DNA of 64,000 nucleotides from Magnaporthiopsis rhizophila (taxonomy: Eukaryota > Ascomycota > Sordariomycetes > Magnaporthales > Magnaporthaceae): positions 62,001 through 126,000 of the forward strand of contig PYSS01000047.1 of assembly GCA_003049465.1 (NCBI GenBank), in the 5' to 3' direction. Within the stretch, counting starts at the first letter, position 1. Every line of letters begins with the position of its first letter. The notes under the pieces were generated by a model that saw only the letters and a program-made list of their open reading frames with translations, searched no databases and was not told the DNA's origin. This document shows positions 1 to 11,295 of this stretch, piece after piece. Made by a program: the position numbers and the translations under genes.

Positions 1-560
1 CCCCGTACTTGTGTATTTCTGCTTGTAAAAGCCGCCGAGTGGTGATCAATGGGGATCGGATTTCAACTTTCCCTTTGGCGCGCATCAGATACCCCTGAGC
101 TTTATGGGTCGCTCCTTCCCAAACCATATCACCTCAGAGAGAAGGAGTGTTGGAGTTCCCGAACCCCCTTCCGGGCAACCAATACCGTGGAGGGCGGGGG
201 TTACTTCCTCTTTTTCGAGTCCTCAGCCCACTTCCTCCCTCCATGAACGGGTGTGACCAGCAACCTCATCCCGAACCCCTGCCCATCACACCTATACCAA
301 CCTCTCCCAGTTGGGCGCTGTGTCACCAACTTGCAATCACTACCACTTGTGGTCGAGACGGAATTCGCAAACCCAAACATTCATTATCAGGCCTTGCAGT
401 CAACCTTTTGGTGCGTGTGCATATGTCTCGGGCTTTTGACGACGATGCGGTTTTGGACCCGAGCTGCCATCTTCCTTCCATTCTCAAAATACTGCTTCTT
501 TAAACACGCCACATTTCCCTTCTGCCTTGACCCCGAGACAAAACACCAAGATCCCGCACA
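1..560. other. Upstream region of TAF5, no gene seen
   Basis: I see no convincing coding region. The short open frames lack recognisable domains and credible splice structure. The last part is probably the promoter and 5' leader of the TAF5 gene that starts at 561. Confidence 0.5.
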
Positions 561-3173
561 ATGGCCCGGCAAGACGGTGGACCGCATCGCCCCCGGCACG
601 ACAGCCCCTTGCGCTCCTCTGCGGGCGCTCCTGCGGTGCACGGGAATCGGCATGCTCACGTTTCCCAAGGGGACCGCGGCGCTTCTGGCAATGGAAGCCG
701 TCCGCCTGGAGTTTCTTCACAACCCAACTTTCATCCTGTGACTGCTGTCCCCCACACCCAAGGCCGCTCGGTTCCCGGCGTGACATTGCCACAGCTCACA
801 GTCAGTCAGGTCACCGATTATCTGCTCAAGAAAGGTTACACACAAACCGAGGCCACATTCCGCCGCGAATCCGCCCATGTTTCCAGCGATGGCCGTCCCA
901 TCCACAAGAGGGTCCAAGATATGGGTCCCAACCGCTTCCTTCAGTCTTTCAACATGGTGAGGGACTGGGTCGAGAACAACCTCGATGTTTACAAGGTTAG
1001 CTATTCGTCCCCAGATAACGTGAAAGGCCATTGGGCCCTGTTAACCATAACATCCATGGCTTTCAGTTCGAGCTGCGGAAAATCTTATGGCCATTATTCG
1101 TCTATTCGTATCTGGATTTGGTCGAGGATGGTTACCCCCAGGATGCCAAGGCCCTCCTTCAACAACTGAAGCCTCAGTTCGAAAGCATCCATAGCGATGC
1201 CTTGAAGACGCTCGCAACCATCAAACTGCCGGTGCACGTCAAGGAGAACGACATGACGCGGAAGTACCGAGAGAACAAGTACAAGATTCCGCTCAACCAA
1301 TTTGTCACCGGCAACCTGTTCAACTTCCTTGAGCGCGAGTCGGATGCCGGTGGAGCCATCGCCACTTACATTCTTCAGACGTACTGCTCGTTGGAGTCGA
1401 CATCCCGTGGACCTATCGAACCATACAGCTTCCAGGCCATCTACCGCCGCACACAGAACGTGGAGCTCGACGAGGCTGACGCCATGGAAGGCATTCCTGG
1501 GGTGTTTACTGGTGCTAGCAACAAGGACGCCCTGGATGCCTCGGCACCCCTGAAGCTGGGGGCCTTGCCGATGGAGCCCGAACTGAGGGAAGATGTCCGC
1601 GCGGAGCTGGAAGACGAAGACCAACGGAATCCGCCCGCTCCCGGCAGGCCGACACTGGTGGATGAGTTCGACAGGAAGATAAAGCGCGAGGAGAGCGTCG
1701 ACGGTCCTAGTCGGAACGAGCTGCCCCTGCCTCCGTCGCGAGCGCGGGATGTCGTCATGGAGATGCAGAAGATCCGCGAGAACCGAGATCGGTTCAAGAT
1801 CGAGGGCAGGACTGGCGGCGTCGGCATCCCCGTCTCGATATGCATGTTTACCTTCCACAACACTCTGGGGAGGTAAGTGCCATCAAATATGTTTCCTGAA
1901 ACCAAGGAAGCTCTTCGACCTAGGCAGTCTGCTAACAGCGTGAAAACCCAGTGTTACCTCGATGGACTTCTCCAAGGACAATCAGCTTGTGGCGGCCGGG
2001 ACTATGGACTCGTACATCCGCGTCTGGAGCCTCGACGGAAAGCCCCTCAAGTCCAAGATCCCACAGGAGAAGGGGCTTCTAGTCAACAACCGCAAGCTTA
2101 TCGGCCATTCGGGCCCCGTGTATAGCGTCTCGTTCTCTGATTCGATCACCAACATTGATCGCAACCTGTTTGGCGACGATAGCAACAGCAATGTCGACAC
2201 GGGTCCCAAGCTTCTCCTCTCCTGTTCCGCCGACGGTCAGGTACGACTCTGGTCTCTGGACGTGTGGAGTTGTCTTTGTGTCTACAAGGCGCACCATGGA
2301 CCGGTGTTCCGGGTGCTTTGGGGCCCTCATGGACACTACTTCGCAACCGCTGGCTGGGACAAGACTGTACGGGTCTTCATGCAAGATCACGCATCAGCCC
2401 AGCGAATTATGGTTGGCCATGACACCAGCATAACGGCGCTTGCGTGGCACCCTAACGGTACATACGTCTTTTCGGCCTCGGACGAACAGGACAAAACGAT
2501 TCGCATGTGGTCGGTTCAGACGGGCTCGTGCGTGCGCGTCTTCACGGGTCACGCGGACTACATCAGCGCTATTGAGGTGGCTCCGAACGGCAAGATTCTA
2601 GCCAGCGCCGACGCCGGCGGCAACATTTTCTTCTGGGACATCGCCAAGGGTGCCCGAATCAAGCGCTGCCGCGGCCACGGCAAAGGCGGGATCCCGTCCA
2701 TCAGCTTCAGCGTTGAGTCGAACGTCCTCGTCTCTGGTGGTCTTGACGGAACTGTCAGGCTTTGGGATGTCGAGCTTCCCGCTGACGGAAGCAAAGTCAC
2801 CGCGATTGGAGCTACGGCTAGCACAGCCGCTGCCGCGGCGGCTGCTCCTGCAGCCTCTGCTCAGCAAGATGGCGCCGGAGCAACCGGAGACAGTGTCAGT
2901 GTCGGTGGTGCTGGCGAGCGCAGCATCACGGTTGGTGCTCAGGGGGCCCAACCATCCAACTCGCTGGCCCCTGCCGCGTCATCTGGCGGAGCGACTGGCG
3001 GTGGAGGTGGAGGCGGGAGTGGCGGTGGCACGGGCAGGAAAAAGGGCAAAGAGGTCCAGATCACGCCCGATCAGATCAGCGCATTCCCCACCAAGAGGAC
3101 GCCAGTGCTCAAGGTGCAATTCACAAGAATGAACCTGGTCGTCGCCGGCGGCTGTTTTGAACCTGAGCGATGA
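561..3173 (+). CDS. taf5: TFIID/SAGA subunit TAF5 (WD40 protein)
   Basis: Scaffold subunit of TFIID, and in fungi also of SAGA, acting in RNA polymerase II initiation in the nucleus. Exons are 561-995, 1067-1872 and 1952-3173, giving 820 residues. The splice sites are GT..AG, and phases 0 and 2 match. The start ATG lies in the context ACAATGG. A LisH-like helix pair (LTVSQVTDYLLKKGYTQ) sits near residue 75-95. The TAF5 N-terminal domain follows (WPLFVYSYLDLVEDGYPQDA and onward), then an acidic linker and at least six WD40 blades with endings such as VRLWSLD, VRVF, IRMWSV, IFFWDI and VRLWDV. An Ala/Gly-rich low-complexity stretch with a GRKKGKE basic patch interrupts the last blade region near the C-terminus, which is unusually long there. 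The call is firm from architecture; the exact start is likely but not proven. Confidence 0.93.
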
Positions 3174-3505
3174 GCGGAGTGGAGGATCTGCTTGTTGTAT
3201 CTTAGGTGTACCTTATGCATGTGCTGGGCGGGTAGGATGAGCCACGGGTTGTGGTTGGCAGTTTGGGGCGCACGTTCTAAGTCACCGAACGTCACCATCT
3301 CTACCAATCCCCACAGGATGGAAACTTAGCGTCTTTAAACCACCACCAACCTACCTACCTTCCTAGGAACCTTCCTCACCTACCTAGTCCCGTTCGCCCT
3401 TTCTCCTTCAGACACTTGAAAACCCCATCATTCCCTTGTGCCTCCACACGTCTGCTTCTTCTTCTAGCTTCTTCCGTAATCACGGCACCACATCACATCG
3501 CGATC
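3174..3505. other. Intergenic spacer
   Basis: Short spacer between TAF5 and the next plus-strand gene. It holds CTACCTACCTTCCTAGG-like pyrimidine-rich repeats at about 3345-3390. No gene is seen. Confidence 0.5.
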
Positions 3506-5080
3506 ATGGCGGACTCACCTGATGCTCTTGGGCTGGTTATTCGGCCCAGCCATTCCATTCCATCGACCCCCAAACGCAAGGTCACGCCGAATGCTGAGCA
3601 GTCTTCGTCCAAGCGTTCTCTGATTCTCGTCAAACCCAGCGTCCGGCCTTCGCCGAACTACGGCTCGGACATCTCCGTCGCAGGCTTCCATGCCCCGACG
3701 CTGCTTTTCCCGCAAAACTCAGCGCGGGTAGTCCACGAGTACAGCCATGCGCACCCTTCCCCACAGCCAGCAGCAATCCCCCAAAAGTGGAATGTCCGAC
3801 ACATCCTGCTTGCGTCAGACCTCCGTCACGAGGACCTCACCTCTCTATCGAAAGAAAATACGGAATTGCTCGCTGCGATTTTCCCTGGCACGACGGGCCT
3901 CGCGCGGTTCGGCTCTCATCTCCATTTCACCGTCAAGGAGCTGCCTACGCGCCCATGGCCTCTGACCATCGGAGGCATTCCCTTCACCATCTCGACGGAC
4001 GGCGAGGCCCCAAAGGGTCGGGTCAGTATATTTCCCCGCACCCGTCTCGGCCACTTCCCGAGATCTCTCCGGCCTGACCTCGACGGTAGACAAGATGGCT
4101 TCACCTACAAGGGTCTCCGTGAGCTGGCCGCCCAGGTCTTTGACTACTTCAAGACCGAGCTCCCGGACGTCCGCATTCTCGAGCTGATGTGGATGGGCAC
4201 CCTTTTTTATATCGTTGTTGGTGACGAAGTCGACATACTCCAGATTCGTCTCCGGCTACCCGGCAAGATCGCCCAATGTGTGGTGAGCTACCTGAACGAG
4301 AAACAGGCTCCTCGTCCAGTCTGGGCCTATCTCAAAGCCAAGCGCATCATTGAGCCGAGGCCGGATATCGGTGTTATCGACGACACTCCGTACGAGCAGC
4401 TGAGGCCCGGTGTTCTGCTCCAAAGCAAGGCCGGAAGGGACCATGGCCGTCCAGCCACATACTCTACGACTTCTGGGGTTCTGGTGGAGAACGCTGTTGG
4501 CGACAAGTTCATGACTGGGGCGTCCCATGGCATCGGAGAAGACGAGACCATCTTCCAAGAACTTCCTCAGGGACAGAGGAGGGCTGTCGGCAGAGCCGTG
4601 CAGGAGATTTCCTTCACCGACGTCAGCTTGATTCAGCTTGAGGCTGATCGCGAATTTGTCAACGAGGTTTTCGAGCACGCGGATGCAGCTTCCGTGGAAC
4701 TAAAGAAGCTGATCGGCGAGAACGCGGAGGACAAGATAAGGCTCGGCGACAGTGTCTACATGAACACCCCGCACTGCGGCTCCATGGAAGGTGTCGTTCT
4801 ACAGACTTCCTTCAGGCTTGAGACGCGTCCTCCAGCCCACCCGACAGAAAAGAGCCTCTCTTTGGTGGCCTATGAGTGGGCGTACGTGGGGCAGGTAGAG
4901 CCGGTCGGAGAGGGTGTCCCCATGCTGCCGGAGGGTGTGTGTGGCTCGGCCATCTGGGATGACGCCGGCATCGTCCGCGGTTTCTTCCACCACTTCGTCG
5001 AGTCTGGACCGTACGCTGGGTTTGCCGTGGCGACAAGTGCCAGCGAGGTGGTGCAGGCAGGCTATCGCCTCTCCGTCTAA
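3506..5080 (+). CDS. Hypothetical protein with chymotrypsin-like (Cys nucleophile) C-terminal half
   Basis: Single exon, 524 residues from the ATG at 3506 (GATCATGG context). The frame is open further upstream but without an ATG. I cannot assign it to a named family. The N-terminal half has no motif I recognise. The C-terminal half has the order expected of a trypsin fold: TGASHG (His at residue 341), DVSLIQL (Asp at residue 372) resembling the usual DIALL strand, and GVCGSAIWD (Cys at residue 479) where serine peptidases have GDSGGP. The catalytic serine position is therefore a cysteine. There is no signal peptide or membrane segment. The gene is intronless, unlike most of its neighbours. 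Activity is inference; it could be a degenerate, non-catalytic fold. Confidence 0.7.
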   Translation: MADSPDALGLVIRPSHSIPSTPKRKVTPNAEQSSSKRSLILVKPSVRPSPNYGSDISVAGFHAPTLLFPQNSARVVHEYSHAHPSPQPAAIPQKWNVRHILLASDLRHEDLTSLSKENTELLAAIFPGTTGLARFGSHLHFTVKELPTRPWPLTIGGIPFTISTDGEAPKGRVSIFPRTRLGHFPRSLRPDLDGRQDGFTYKGLRELAAQVFDYFKTELPDVRILELMWMGTLFYIVVGDEVDILQIRLRLPGKIAQCVVSYLNEKQAPRPVWAYLKAKRIIEPRPDIGVIDDTPYEQLRPGVLLQSKAGRDHGRPATYSTTSGVLVENAVGDKFMTGASHGIGEDETIFQELPQGQRRAVGRAVQEISFTDVSLIQLEADREFVNEVFEHADAASVELKKLIGENAEDKIRLGDSVYMNTPHCGSMEGVVLQTSFRLETRPPAHPTEKSLSLVAYEWAYVGQVEPVGEGVPMLPEGVCGSAIWDDAGIVRGFFHHFVESGPYAGFAVATSASEVVQAGYRLSV

Positions 5081-6105
5081 GAGGTGGTGTGGCGGCTGGG
5101 TTTGAGGTCCGGGCCCGTATGACAACTGGTATCCCTACCATATAAATACCATGAATACTCTCCCATCGTCACTGTCTTCCGGCCTATCATGACGATGTGT
5201 TCCCATAGCTCAAGGTGTGGAGTTTGCTGACGACTGGTTATCGCAAAAGTTGCCCGCACAAGAAATCAAGGGCGAGATCCGCTATCGGATGCTAGAGATT
5301 ACCTACCAATCACAGACACATACATGCATTCTAACTGGTTGTATCTCTATTGTATCTCTAGAGGACTCCTTTCCTTAATACCGCCCAGGTTCGACGGTTT
5401 TACATTTTACCGTTCTCTACTCTCCGTTTATTCCTTCTTCTTTTTTTTTTTTTTTCGCTGTCCCACGTCGCACTTAAAACTACCATACGGGAGCCCAAGG
5501 TTTAAAAACGTATAAAGCGAGTGAGAGGGCGTGAAAATGCACTTTCCCGTTTTTAACAATTGCTCTCCTCGTATGGTACCTAGGTACCTTGAGATCGGTG
5601 GAGAAGCGGCATGATAGGAGTCTGCCATATGCGGGGATATGTCGTCCGGAAAGTCTGGGAATTTAGAGGTAATCCCGAATATAGTCCTGTAGGTACTAGG
5701 CACGAATGTAAAAATTCAGCAGTTGAGTCTTGCACGTCGGGTGTATGGAAACTTGGGTCTGTTATCAAAAGCTTCCTGCCCGCACATGATGGCCGCCTGG
5801 CAGTGGTGCAACGTCATCAGCGGCAGCCAATGAGGTGGTGGAGCCCCAAGGAAAACCCACCGCCCACCGCGACGGTGGGCCGTCCAGCGGCGGCAAGGTC
5901 CAGGTTGTCAGCGACTGGAGCTTGATTGACTCCTCTAAACAGCTCAGGCTCCCTCACAACGTCGCTCCTGTGCCACTGCCACCTCGGACCAACCTAATTG
6001 AGGCGCACCAACTCGCGGGCAGACACCACCACTGCCTGTTGGCCCGGCCTTTTGCAACAGACACGGGACGCAGCAGAGCCAGAAGACGCCAGCGAATACG
6101 GGGCC
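5081..6105. other. Intergenic region upstream of Vps5 gene
   Basis: About 1 kb without a supported gene. It contains a T-run near 5440-5455, a GTACCTAGGTACC palindrome near 5576-5588, and a short inverted repeat (CCGCGACGGTGGGCCG area, about 5866-5885). It is probably the promoter and leader of the sorting nexin gene. Confidence 0.5.
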
Positions 6106-8251
6106 ATGGATCCTCTGGAAGAAGCTCCGTGGGCCGACGCCGCCACCTCGGGCACGAGCCAATCCACCTCGCAGAATAACGATGTCGCCGCCGCGTCCAC
6201 CGGCGCATCGACCAGCACCGCCGACGGCGCCTCCTCACCCATCCCCGCCGCTGGCTCTGCCTCGCTCTCGACGGGTGCCCCTTCGGGCCCGCGCGCATCC
6301 CGCCTGACACCCCGACGCCTCGTTGCCCAGCCCACCCGCCTCCAGGCCGTTGAGGACGATCCGCTCGGCCCGCTCGGCGCCTCGACCCCGTCCAGCGCCG
6401 GCACCCCTGGCCCGCTCTCGGGCAACCTCTCACCCCTGCCCGGCGCCGGCGCCGGCTCGTCGTCGCCCGACACGGGCCCGCCCGCCCCGCCCAAGGAGGT
6501 GCCGCTGCGCCCTGCCGGCGGCGCGCTACAACAACAAAATCAACCGCAGCAACAGCAGCGCCAAGGCGGGCCTCCAGACCCGCACAGGATCGATGATGAT
6601 GGCGGGGACGACGACAGGCTGTTCGACCGCGGGCCGCGCGTACCCCCGCCCGTCGCGCCCGCCCAGCCAGGGGCGGGCAGAGCCGGCGGCGTGGCGCAGA
6701 GCGTGAGCGTCGAGCAGGCGGCAAAGCCGAGCTTTTGGATCTCGGTTGGAGACCCCCACAAGGTCGGCGACATGACGGGCTCGCACATTGTTTACTCGGT
6801 GCGGACAAAGGTACGGAATCTTCACGCGGTCTCGACGCTTGGGCGCCCATTCAGGCGTTCGAAAAGGTGTCCCTTTTGATAGCTGTATGCTCTATGCGTA
6901 CGTTATCGTAATGGAATCTCCAACTAACGCCTACAAATGCCCAGACAACCTCCAAGGGCTACAGACAGCCCGAATTCGAGGTCAAGCGGCGGTATCGGGA
7001 CTTCCTATGGCTATACAACACTCTACACGGCAATAATCCCGGCGTGGTGGTGCCGCCACCGCCCGAGAAGCAGGCGGTAGGCCGGTTCGAGAGCAACTTT
7101 GTCGAGTCACGGCGACAGGCGCTCGAGAAGATGCTCAACAAGACGGCGGCGCACCCGACGCTGCAGCACGACCCAGACCTCAAGCTTTTTCTCGAGTCCG
7201 AATCCTTCAACGTCGACATAAAGCACAAGGAACGTAGGGAACCGAACCTGGGAACGGAGAGCAAGGGGATGCTGAGCAGCCTGGGTATCGGCACCAGCAG
7301 CAACAAGTTTGTTGAGCAGGATGATGTAAGCTTTCTCTTGCTTTCTCTAGGCACCTCTTGGAATCCTTGCTGACAGAAATCAACACACAGTGGTTCCATG
7401 ACCGCCGTGTCTATCTTGATGCGCTGGAGAACCAGCTCAAGGCACTGCTCAAAGCCATGGACACGATGGTGGGGCAGCGCAAGGCGATGGCGGAGGCGGC
7501 GGGCGACTTCTCTGCGTCGCTGCACGCCCTCTCGACCGTCGAGCTATCACCGGCACTGTCGGGCCCGCTGGAGGCGCTCTCGGAGCTGCAGACGACGATC
7601 CGGGACGTCTACGACCGGCAGGCACAGCAGGACGTGCTGACGTTCGGTATAGTCATCGAGGAGTATCTACGCCTCATCGGCAGCGTCAAGCAGGCCTTCT
7701 CACAGCGCCAAAAGGCGTTTTACGCCTGGCACACGGCCGACACGGAGCTGACCAAGCGCCGGTCGGCCCAAGACAAGCTCCTGCGCCAGGGCCGTTCCCA
7801 GCAGGACCGGCTCAACCAGGTCGGCGCCGAGGTCGCCGACGCGGAGCGCAAGGTGCACCAGGCCAGGCTCCTGTTTGAGGACATGGGCCGCCTCATGCGC
7901 AGCGAGCTGGACCGCTTCGAGCGCGAGAAGGTCGAGGACTTCAAGAGCGGCGTCGAGACGTTTCTGGAGAGCGCTGTTGAGGCTCAGAAGGAGGTGTGTT
8001 TCTTCTATTCTCAACCACGAGTTGTATTGCCGCCCCTTGGAAATCACAGTTTCAACTAACCCGTTTTGTGTCTTCTGCTGCAGTTAATTGAGAAGTGGGA
8101 GACGTTCCTGATGCAACTAGACGCGGACGACGACGAGACGGTCTTCTACAAACCTCCCGTCATCCAAACAGCGGGAGACAACGGCAACAAGCCAGCGGGT
8201 GATACTGCCGTAGACAGGGCCCGGGCGAGGATCGACGAGGACTCAGATTAG
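6106..8251 (+). CDS. vps5: Sorting nexin Vps5 (retromer SNX-BAR subunit)
   Basis: SNX-BAR subunit of retromer, which binds PI3P on endosomes and tubulates membrane for endosome-to-Golgi recycling. Exons are 6106-6810, 6945-7325, 7391-7993 and 8084-8251 (618 residues), with all junctions in phase. The N-terminal 200 residues are disordered and rich in Ala, Ser, Pro and Gln. The PX domain begins at FWISVGDPHKVGDM and holds the phosphoinositide-binding RRYRDFLWLYNTL motif. The C-terminal half is the helical BAR domain, with heptad-like QRQKAFYAWHTADTELTKRR and an end at KWETFLMQLDADD. I chose ATG 6106 (GCCATGGAT). The frame is open to 5998, but the residues added there look like leader sequence. 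Length and order match Vps5/Snx1. Confidence 0.92.
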
Positions 8252-8764
8252 GGGGCGATGTGGCGTATTGCCGCCGCTCTGACATCCCGCCTTGGAGTAG
8301 CTGGCGGGGCTGATATTCGTATTGATTAGCACCGAGTTTTGGAGGCTGTGAATGTTGTGATGTTGGCAGGTCACGAGATGGGTGGGGCATAGAAACAGGG
8401 GAGAGCGGCGGAAAATCAAGGCGAGAATGGTGCGTCTGATACCCTCCAAGTTTTTCCAGAGCGCCGTTGTCCGTGCATGTTTATTCTACGGGGGTTATCT
8501 ATACAGCTCCTTTACACACCTAGGGACGTGGTTTTGTGTATCAAGCATTCTCTCATGAGGCACCAGCACAACCAGGAAACTCCTCATGGGTCGGCACTAG
8601 TCAACTTCGTGGTATAAGCCAGTAGGCAAGCGACTTTGAGGGTTTCTTTATTCATACAATATTTTCATAATGGCCGACCATGGAGCTGGCTTGGTGGGGA
8701 ATACGACCAGAAGCTCGCGACAACCCTCGGCGCAGAAAAAGATGCCAGCGAAAAAGACAGCCCC
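8252..8764. other. Convergent intergenic spacer
   Basis: 3' flanks of vps5 (plus) and the bL31m gene (minus). No gene, RNA or repeat is recognised. Confidence 0.5.
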
Positions 8765-9382
8765 TCACTTCTTGGCCTTCTTCGCACCCTTCCTCTCCGC
8801 CTTGGCCGCCTCCTTGGCGTTCAGGCCGCTCGCGCCCTCGATGCCCGCCGCGGACGCGTAGCCCTGTATCAGGGCCGTGAGGTCGAGCTCCTCCTGGGCC
8901 TCGAGCTCGCTCTGCGCCTTTTCGCGCTCCTCCTTCGTCATGCTGTCGTCGGGTGGCGCCGCGGCTGCGTCCCAGCCCCTGCCGTAGCGGTCGCGGAACG
9001 CGGCCAGCTTCCCGGCCTCGTCCACCTCGACGTTGCGCAGCGACCGGTCCGACGGCTGCCAGCGCGCGTGGTTGCGCGTGTCCTTGACGGACTTGTACAT
9101 GCCATGTGGCGACGTCGTGCGCGCCGTGTACGTGCTCCCGTCCGACAGCTGCACCAGCTGCGTGAAGGTGTAGGGCCGCTGCGGGCGTCGGATCATGATT
9201 GCGTGCCGGGTTTGGGAGGCGCCGGCGAGCGGGGAGGCGGCTGCGGTTGCGGGGAGTGATGGTGGTGCATGGCGTGGCCTGGGAACTGTGGAGAGGAGTG
9301 GGAGGGCGCCGCTGCTGCTGCTGAGGCATAGGCAGGAGGATGAGGCCCGGCCTGGGAAGAGGGATGATGAGAGCTTCGCCAT
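8765..9382 (-). CDS. mrpl36: Mitochondrial large-subunit ribosomal protein bL31m (MRPL36 type)
   Basis: Component of the mitochondrial 54S large ribosomal subunit. It is a single exon of 205 residues from the ATG at 9382-9380; upstream in-frame ATGs exist, but the added sequence is not protein-like. The N-terminus is basic and Ser/Arg/Ala-rich with no acidic residues, as expected of a matrix presequence. The core RRPQRPYTFTQLVQLSDGST and the following KSVKDTRNHARWQPSDRSL stretch are the fungal bL31m signature. The C-terminus is a charged Glu/Lys extension ending in AERKGAKKAKK. The start lies 437 bp from the divergently transcribed flavin-reductase-like gene. Confidence 0.85.
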   Translation of the reverse strand: MAKLSSSLFPGRASSSCLCLSSSSGALPLLSTVPRPRHAPPSLPATAAASPLAGASQTRHAIMIRRPQRPYTFTQLVQLSDGSTYTARTTSPHGMYKSVKDTRNHARWQPSDRSLRNVEVDEAGKLAAFRDRYGRGWDAAAAPPDDSMTKEEREKAQSELEAQEELDLTALIQGYASAAGIEGASGLNAKEAAKAERKGAKKAKK

Positions 9383-9819
9383 GGTGGGGTGGGTTTGTTG
9401 GTTTGGCTGTCGTGTGTCTGGAGCTGGGGGGACTGGTCTCGAGGTCGCTCGGTGTTTTCGGGTTGGAGGTGCTACCGTAATCGCATGCTGGCTTTCCGGG
9501 GTATCTTGAGGGCGAGGCTCGGCTGGTTTCTGGCACGTCGCCGCCATTGGAAATTTTGATGTCGCGGAGGCGATCGAGAACGACATGTTTCCCCGGGTGG
9601 GTCTGGTGGTTTTCGGTTCATCCAATCAAAGGTTGCGATTCGCTGTATCGATAAAGCTCGCAGCGAATTTGCCCCACCCGACTTTGATCTTTCTCGCCAT
9701 GAAAGCCAGGATGGTGATCTCTTCACATATCAGGTTGTGCTCTCTGTCACGGGCTCTCCCTGAATGCAACGGCTTCTAGAGGGCGACGTTTGACCCCCCA
9801 ATGGGTTCAGCACCCTGAG
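9383..9819. promoter_or_regulatory. Divergent promoter region, bL31m / flavin-reductase-like
   Basis: 437 bp separate the two divergent start codons, so this must hold both promoters. I see no clear TATA box or named transcription factor site. Confidence 0.4.
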
Positions 9820-10407
9820 ATGAGGAACTGCCGTCTGCTTGGCGTCGTTGCCGAGGGTGCAATACGGCAGCAGCATCATGTCCTGCAGCCCCTCTATCAT
9901 GTGAGCCTCGGCCGGGCTGCCGTCGCCTCGCCCGCCGGGTTTCGAATTAGTAAGTACTACATCTTCCACGTGTCTCTGTCCGGCACATGACTGACGGGAT
10001 CACAACCTTTGTACCCTCACCGAAGCTCCCAGGAGAGCCTACTCGGACCAGTGGCGCGCATCGCCGCTCCCGTCAGCCCCGGGCGTCGCAGACCGAGTGC
10101 GCTCCGTGCTCCGCCGGATGCCGCAGTCAGTGGTAGTCGTCACCGTTGCGGCCCCGCCGTCCGCACAACGCCAGGCAGCGGCCGACCACTATCACCACCA
10201 GCACGCCGTCGGCATGACCGTGTCGTCGTTCGCGTCGCTGGACCTGGACGGCGACGTCGCCGCCGTCGCCTTTAACGTGCACCGACCCAGCCGGACCCTC
10301 GACGCCATAGAGCGCGGCGCTGGCGTCTTTAACGTCCATGTGCTCGCCGGCAACGACGCCGGCGCCCGAATCGCCCGCCACTTCGCCCAGCCCAACGACG
10401 CCGACGT

Positions 10408-10448
<41 letters not shown>

Positions 10449-10867
10449 ATAGTAGCGGTGGCGGTGGGGTTAGGGACGAAAGCTGGCCGATGCTGAGGAG
10501 GAAGCCCCGCGGTCTGTTCGACGACCTTGAGCGCAGGGCGGGATGCTCCGTCGTTGTTGCCGCCGGCGGTTTTGAGTCCCCCGCGCCCCCGGTGCTGGAG
10601 GGCCCCGGGGTGCTATACGTGCTGACCTGCGCGGTGCCGTCGCCGGCGCAGGGGATGGTCTCCGTCATGAGCCACACCATCGTAGTGGCGGGCGTGACAG
10701 ACGTGTCGGTCAGTGAGGTGGCGGCTCTCGAGGAGCGGGAGGAACAGGCTGGTGGGGAAACGGGCATGGTGCAGAGGACGCTTGGCCTGAGCTACGGGGA
10801 CAGGCAGTACAGGGCTCCGGGAGATACCCTGCTCGGCGCCGCTGTCGGGGATGAGGGGCGCGAGTAG
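9820..10867 (+). CDS. Flavin-reductase-like (FMN split-barrel) protein, probably mitochondrial
   Basis: Predicted flavin-binding oxidoreductase or flavin reductase of the FMN-binding split-barrel type. Exons are 9820-9949 and 10026-10867 (323 residues). The donor GTAAGT at 9950 and the acceptor CGAAG at 10025 join in phase 1. An in-frame TGA just upstream in the second exon's frame (9992-9994) makes an upstream exon necessary. The domain begins at VLRRMPQSVVVVTV and continues with GMTVSSFASLDLDG and VAFNVHRPSRTLDAI, the usual pattern. The N-terminus (MRNCRLL..., then TPRRAYSDQW) is basic and resembles a matrix presequence. An AGC microsatellite at 10411-10456 inserts a serine run into a loop. 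First-exon choice is moderate in confidence; the domain is clear. Confidence 0.72.
10411..10456. repeat. AGC/AGT trinucleotide microsatellite (poly-Ser)
   Basis: About a dozen AGC/AGT/AAT units encode a serine run inside the flavin-reductase-like protein. It lies in a surface loop between conserved blocks and is likely length-variable between strains. Confidence 0.8.
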
Positions 10868-11295
10868 AAGCTCCAACAGAGGAGAGTGGGGGACCTACGA
10901 TCTCCAGGACACATGCTGCCATGATATTCATGTAATATATTGTACCACAAAGACGCTAGACATAGACGGGCGGGGCTGTATCTGCCCTAGCATGGAGAAC
11001 AAACACGGAAACGGATATACGGGGAAATAGAGAACATCCTCATTGGGCTCCTCGAGCTCCCGTGTTCCGATTAAATCCGTGTCCCTTCTGATTTTACTCT
11101 TTCCAGTCCACCACAATCATAGCCGCTTGCCCAACACACATTACCATTACAGGTGTCTGCCACACAGCCAAGACCCCAGACCATTGTTGTCCAAAGTTCC
11201 CTCTTCTTTTAAGGGCGCTCAAGTAGCCCAGTCGCCTGTTTAACATGCCAGGTCATGCCTCACAGTGATGGGGAACTCATGCGGGGAGTAGGTAT
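10868..11295. other. Convergent intergenic spacer
   Basis: 3' flanks of the flavin-reductase-like gene (plus) and the small secreted protein gene (minus). Nothing else is recognised. Confidence 0.45.
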
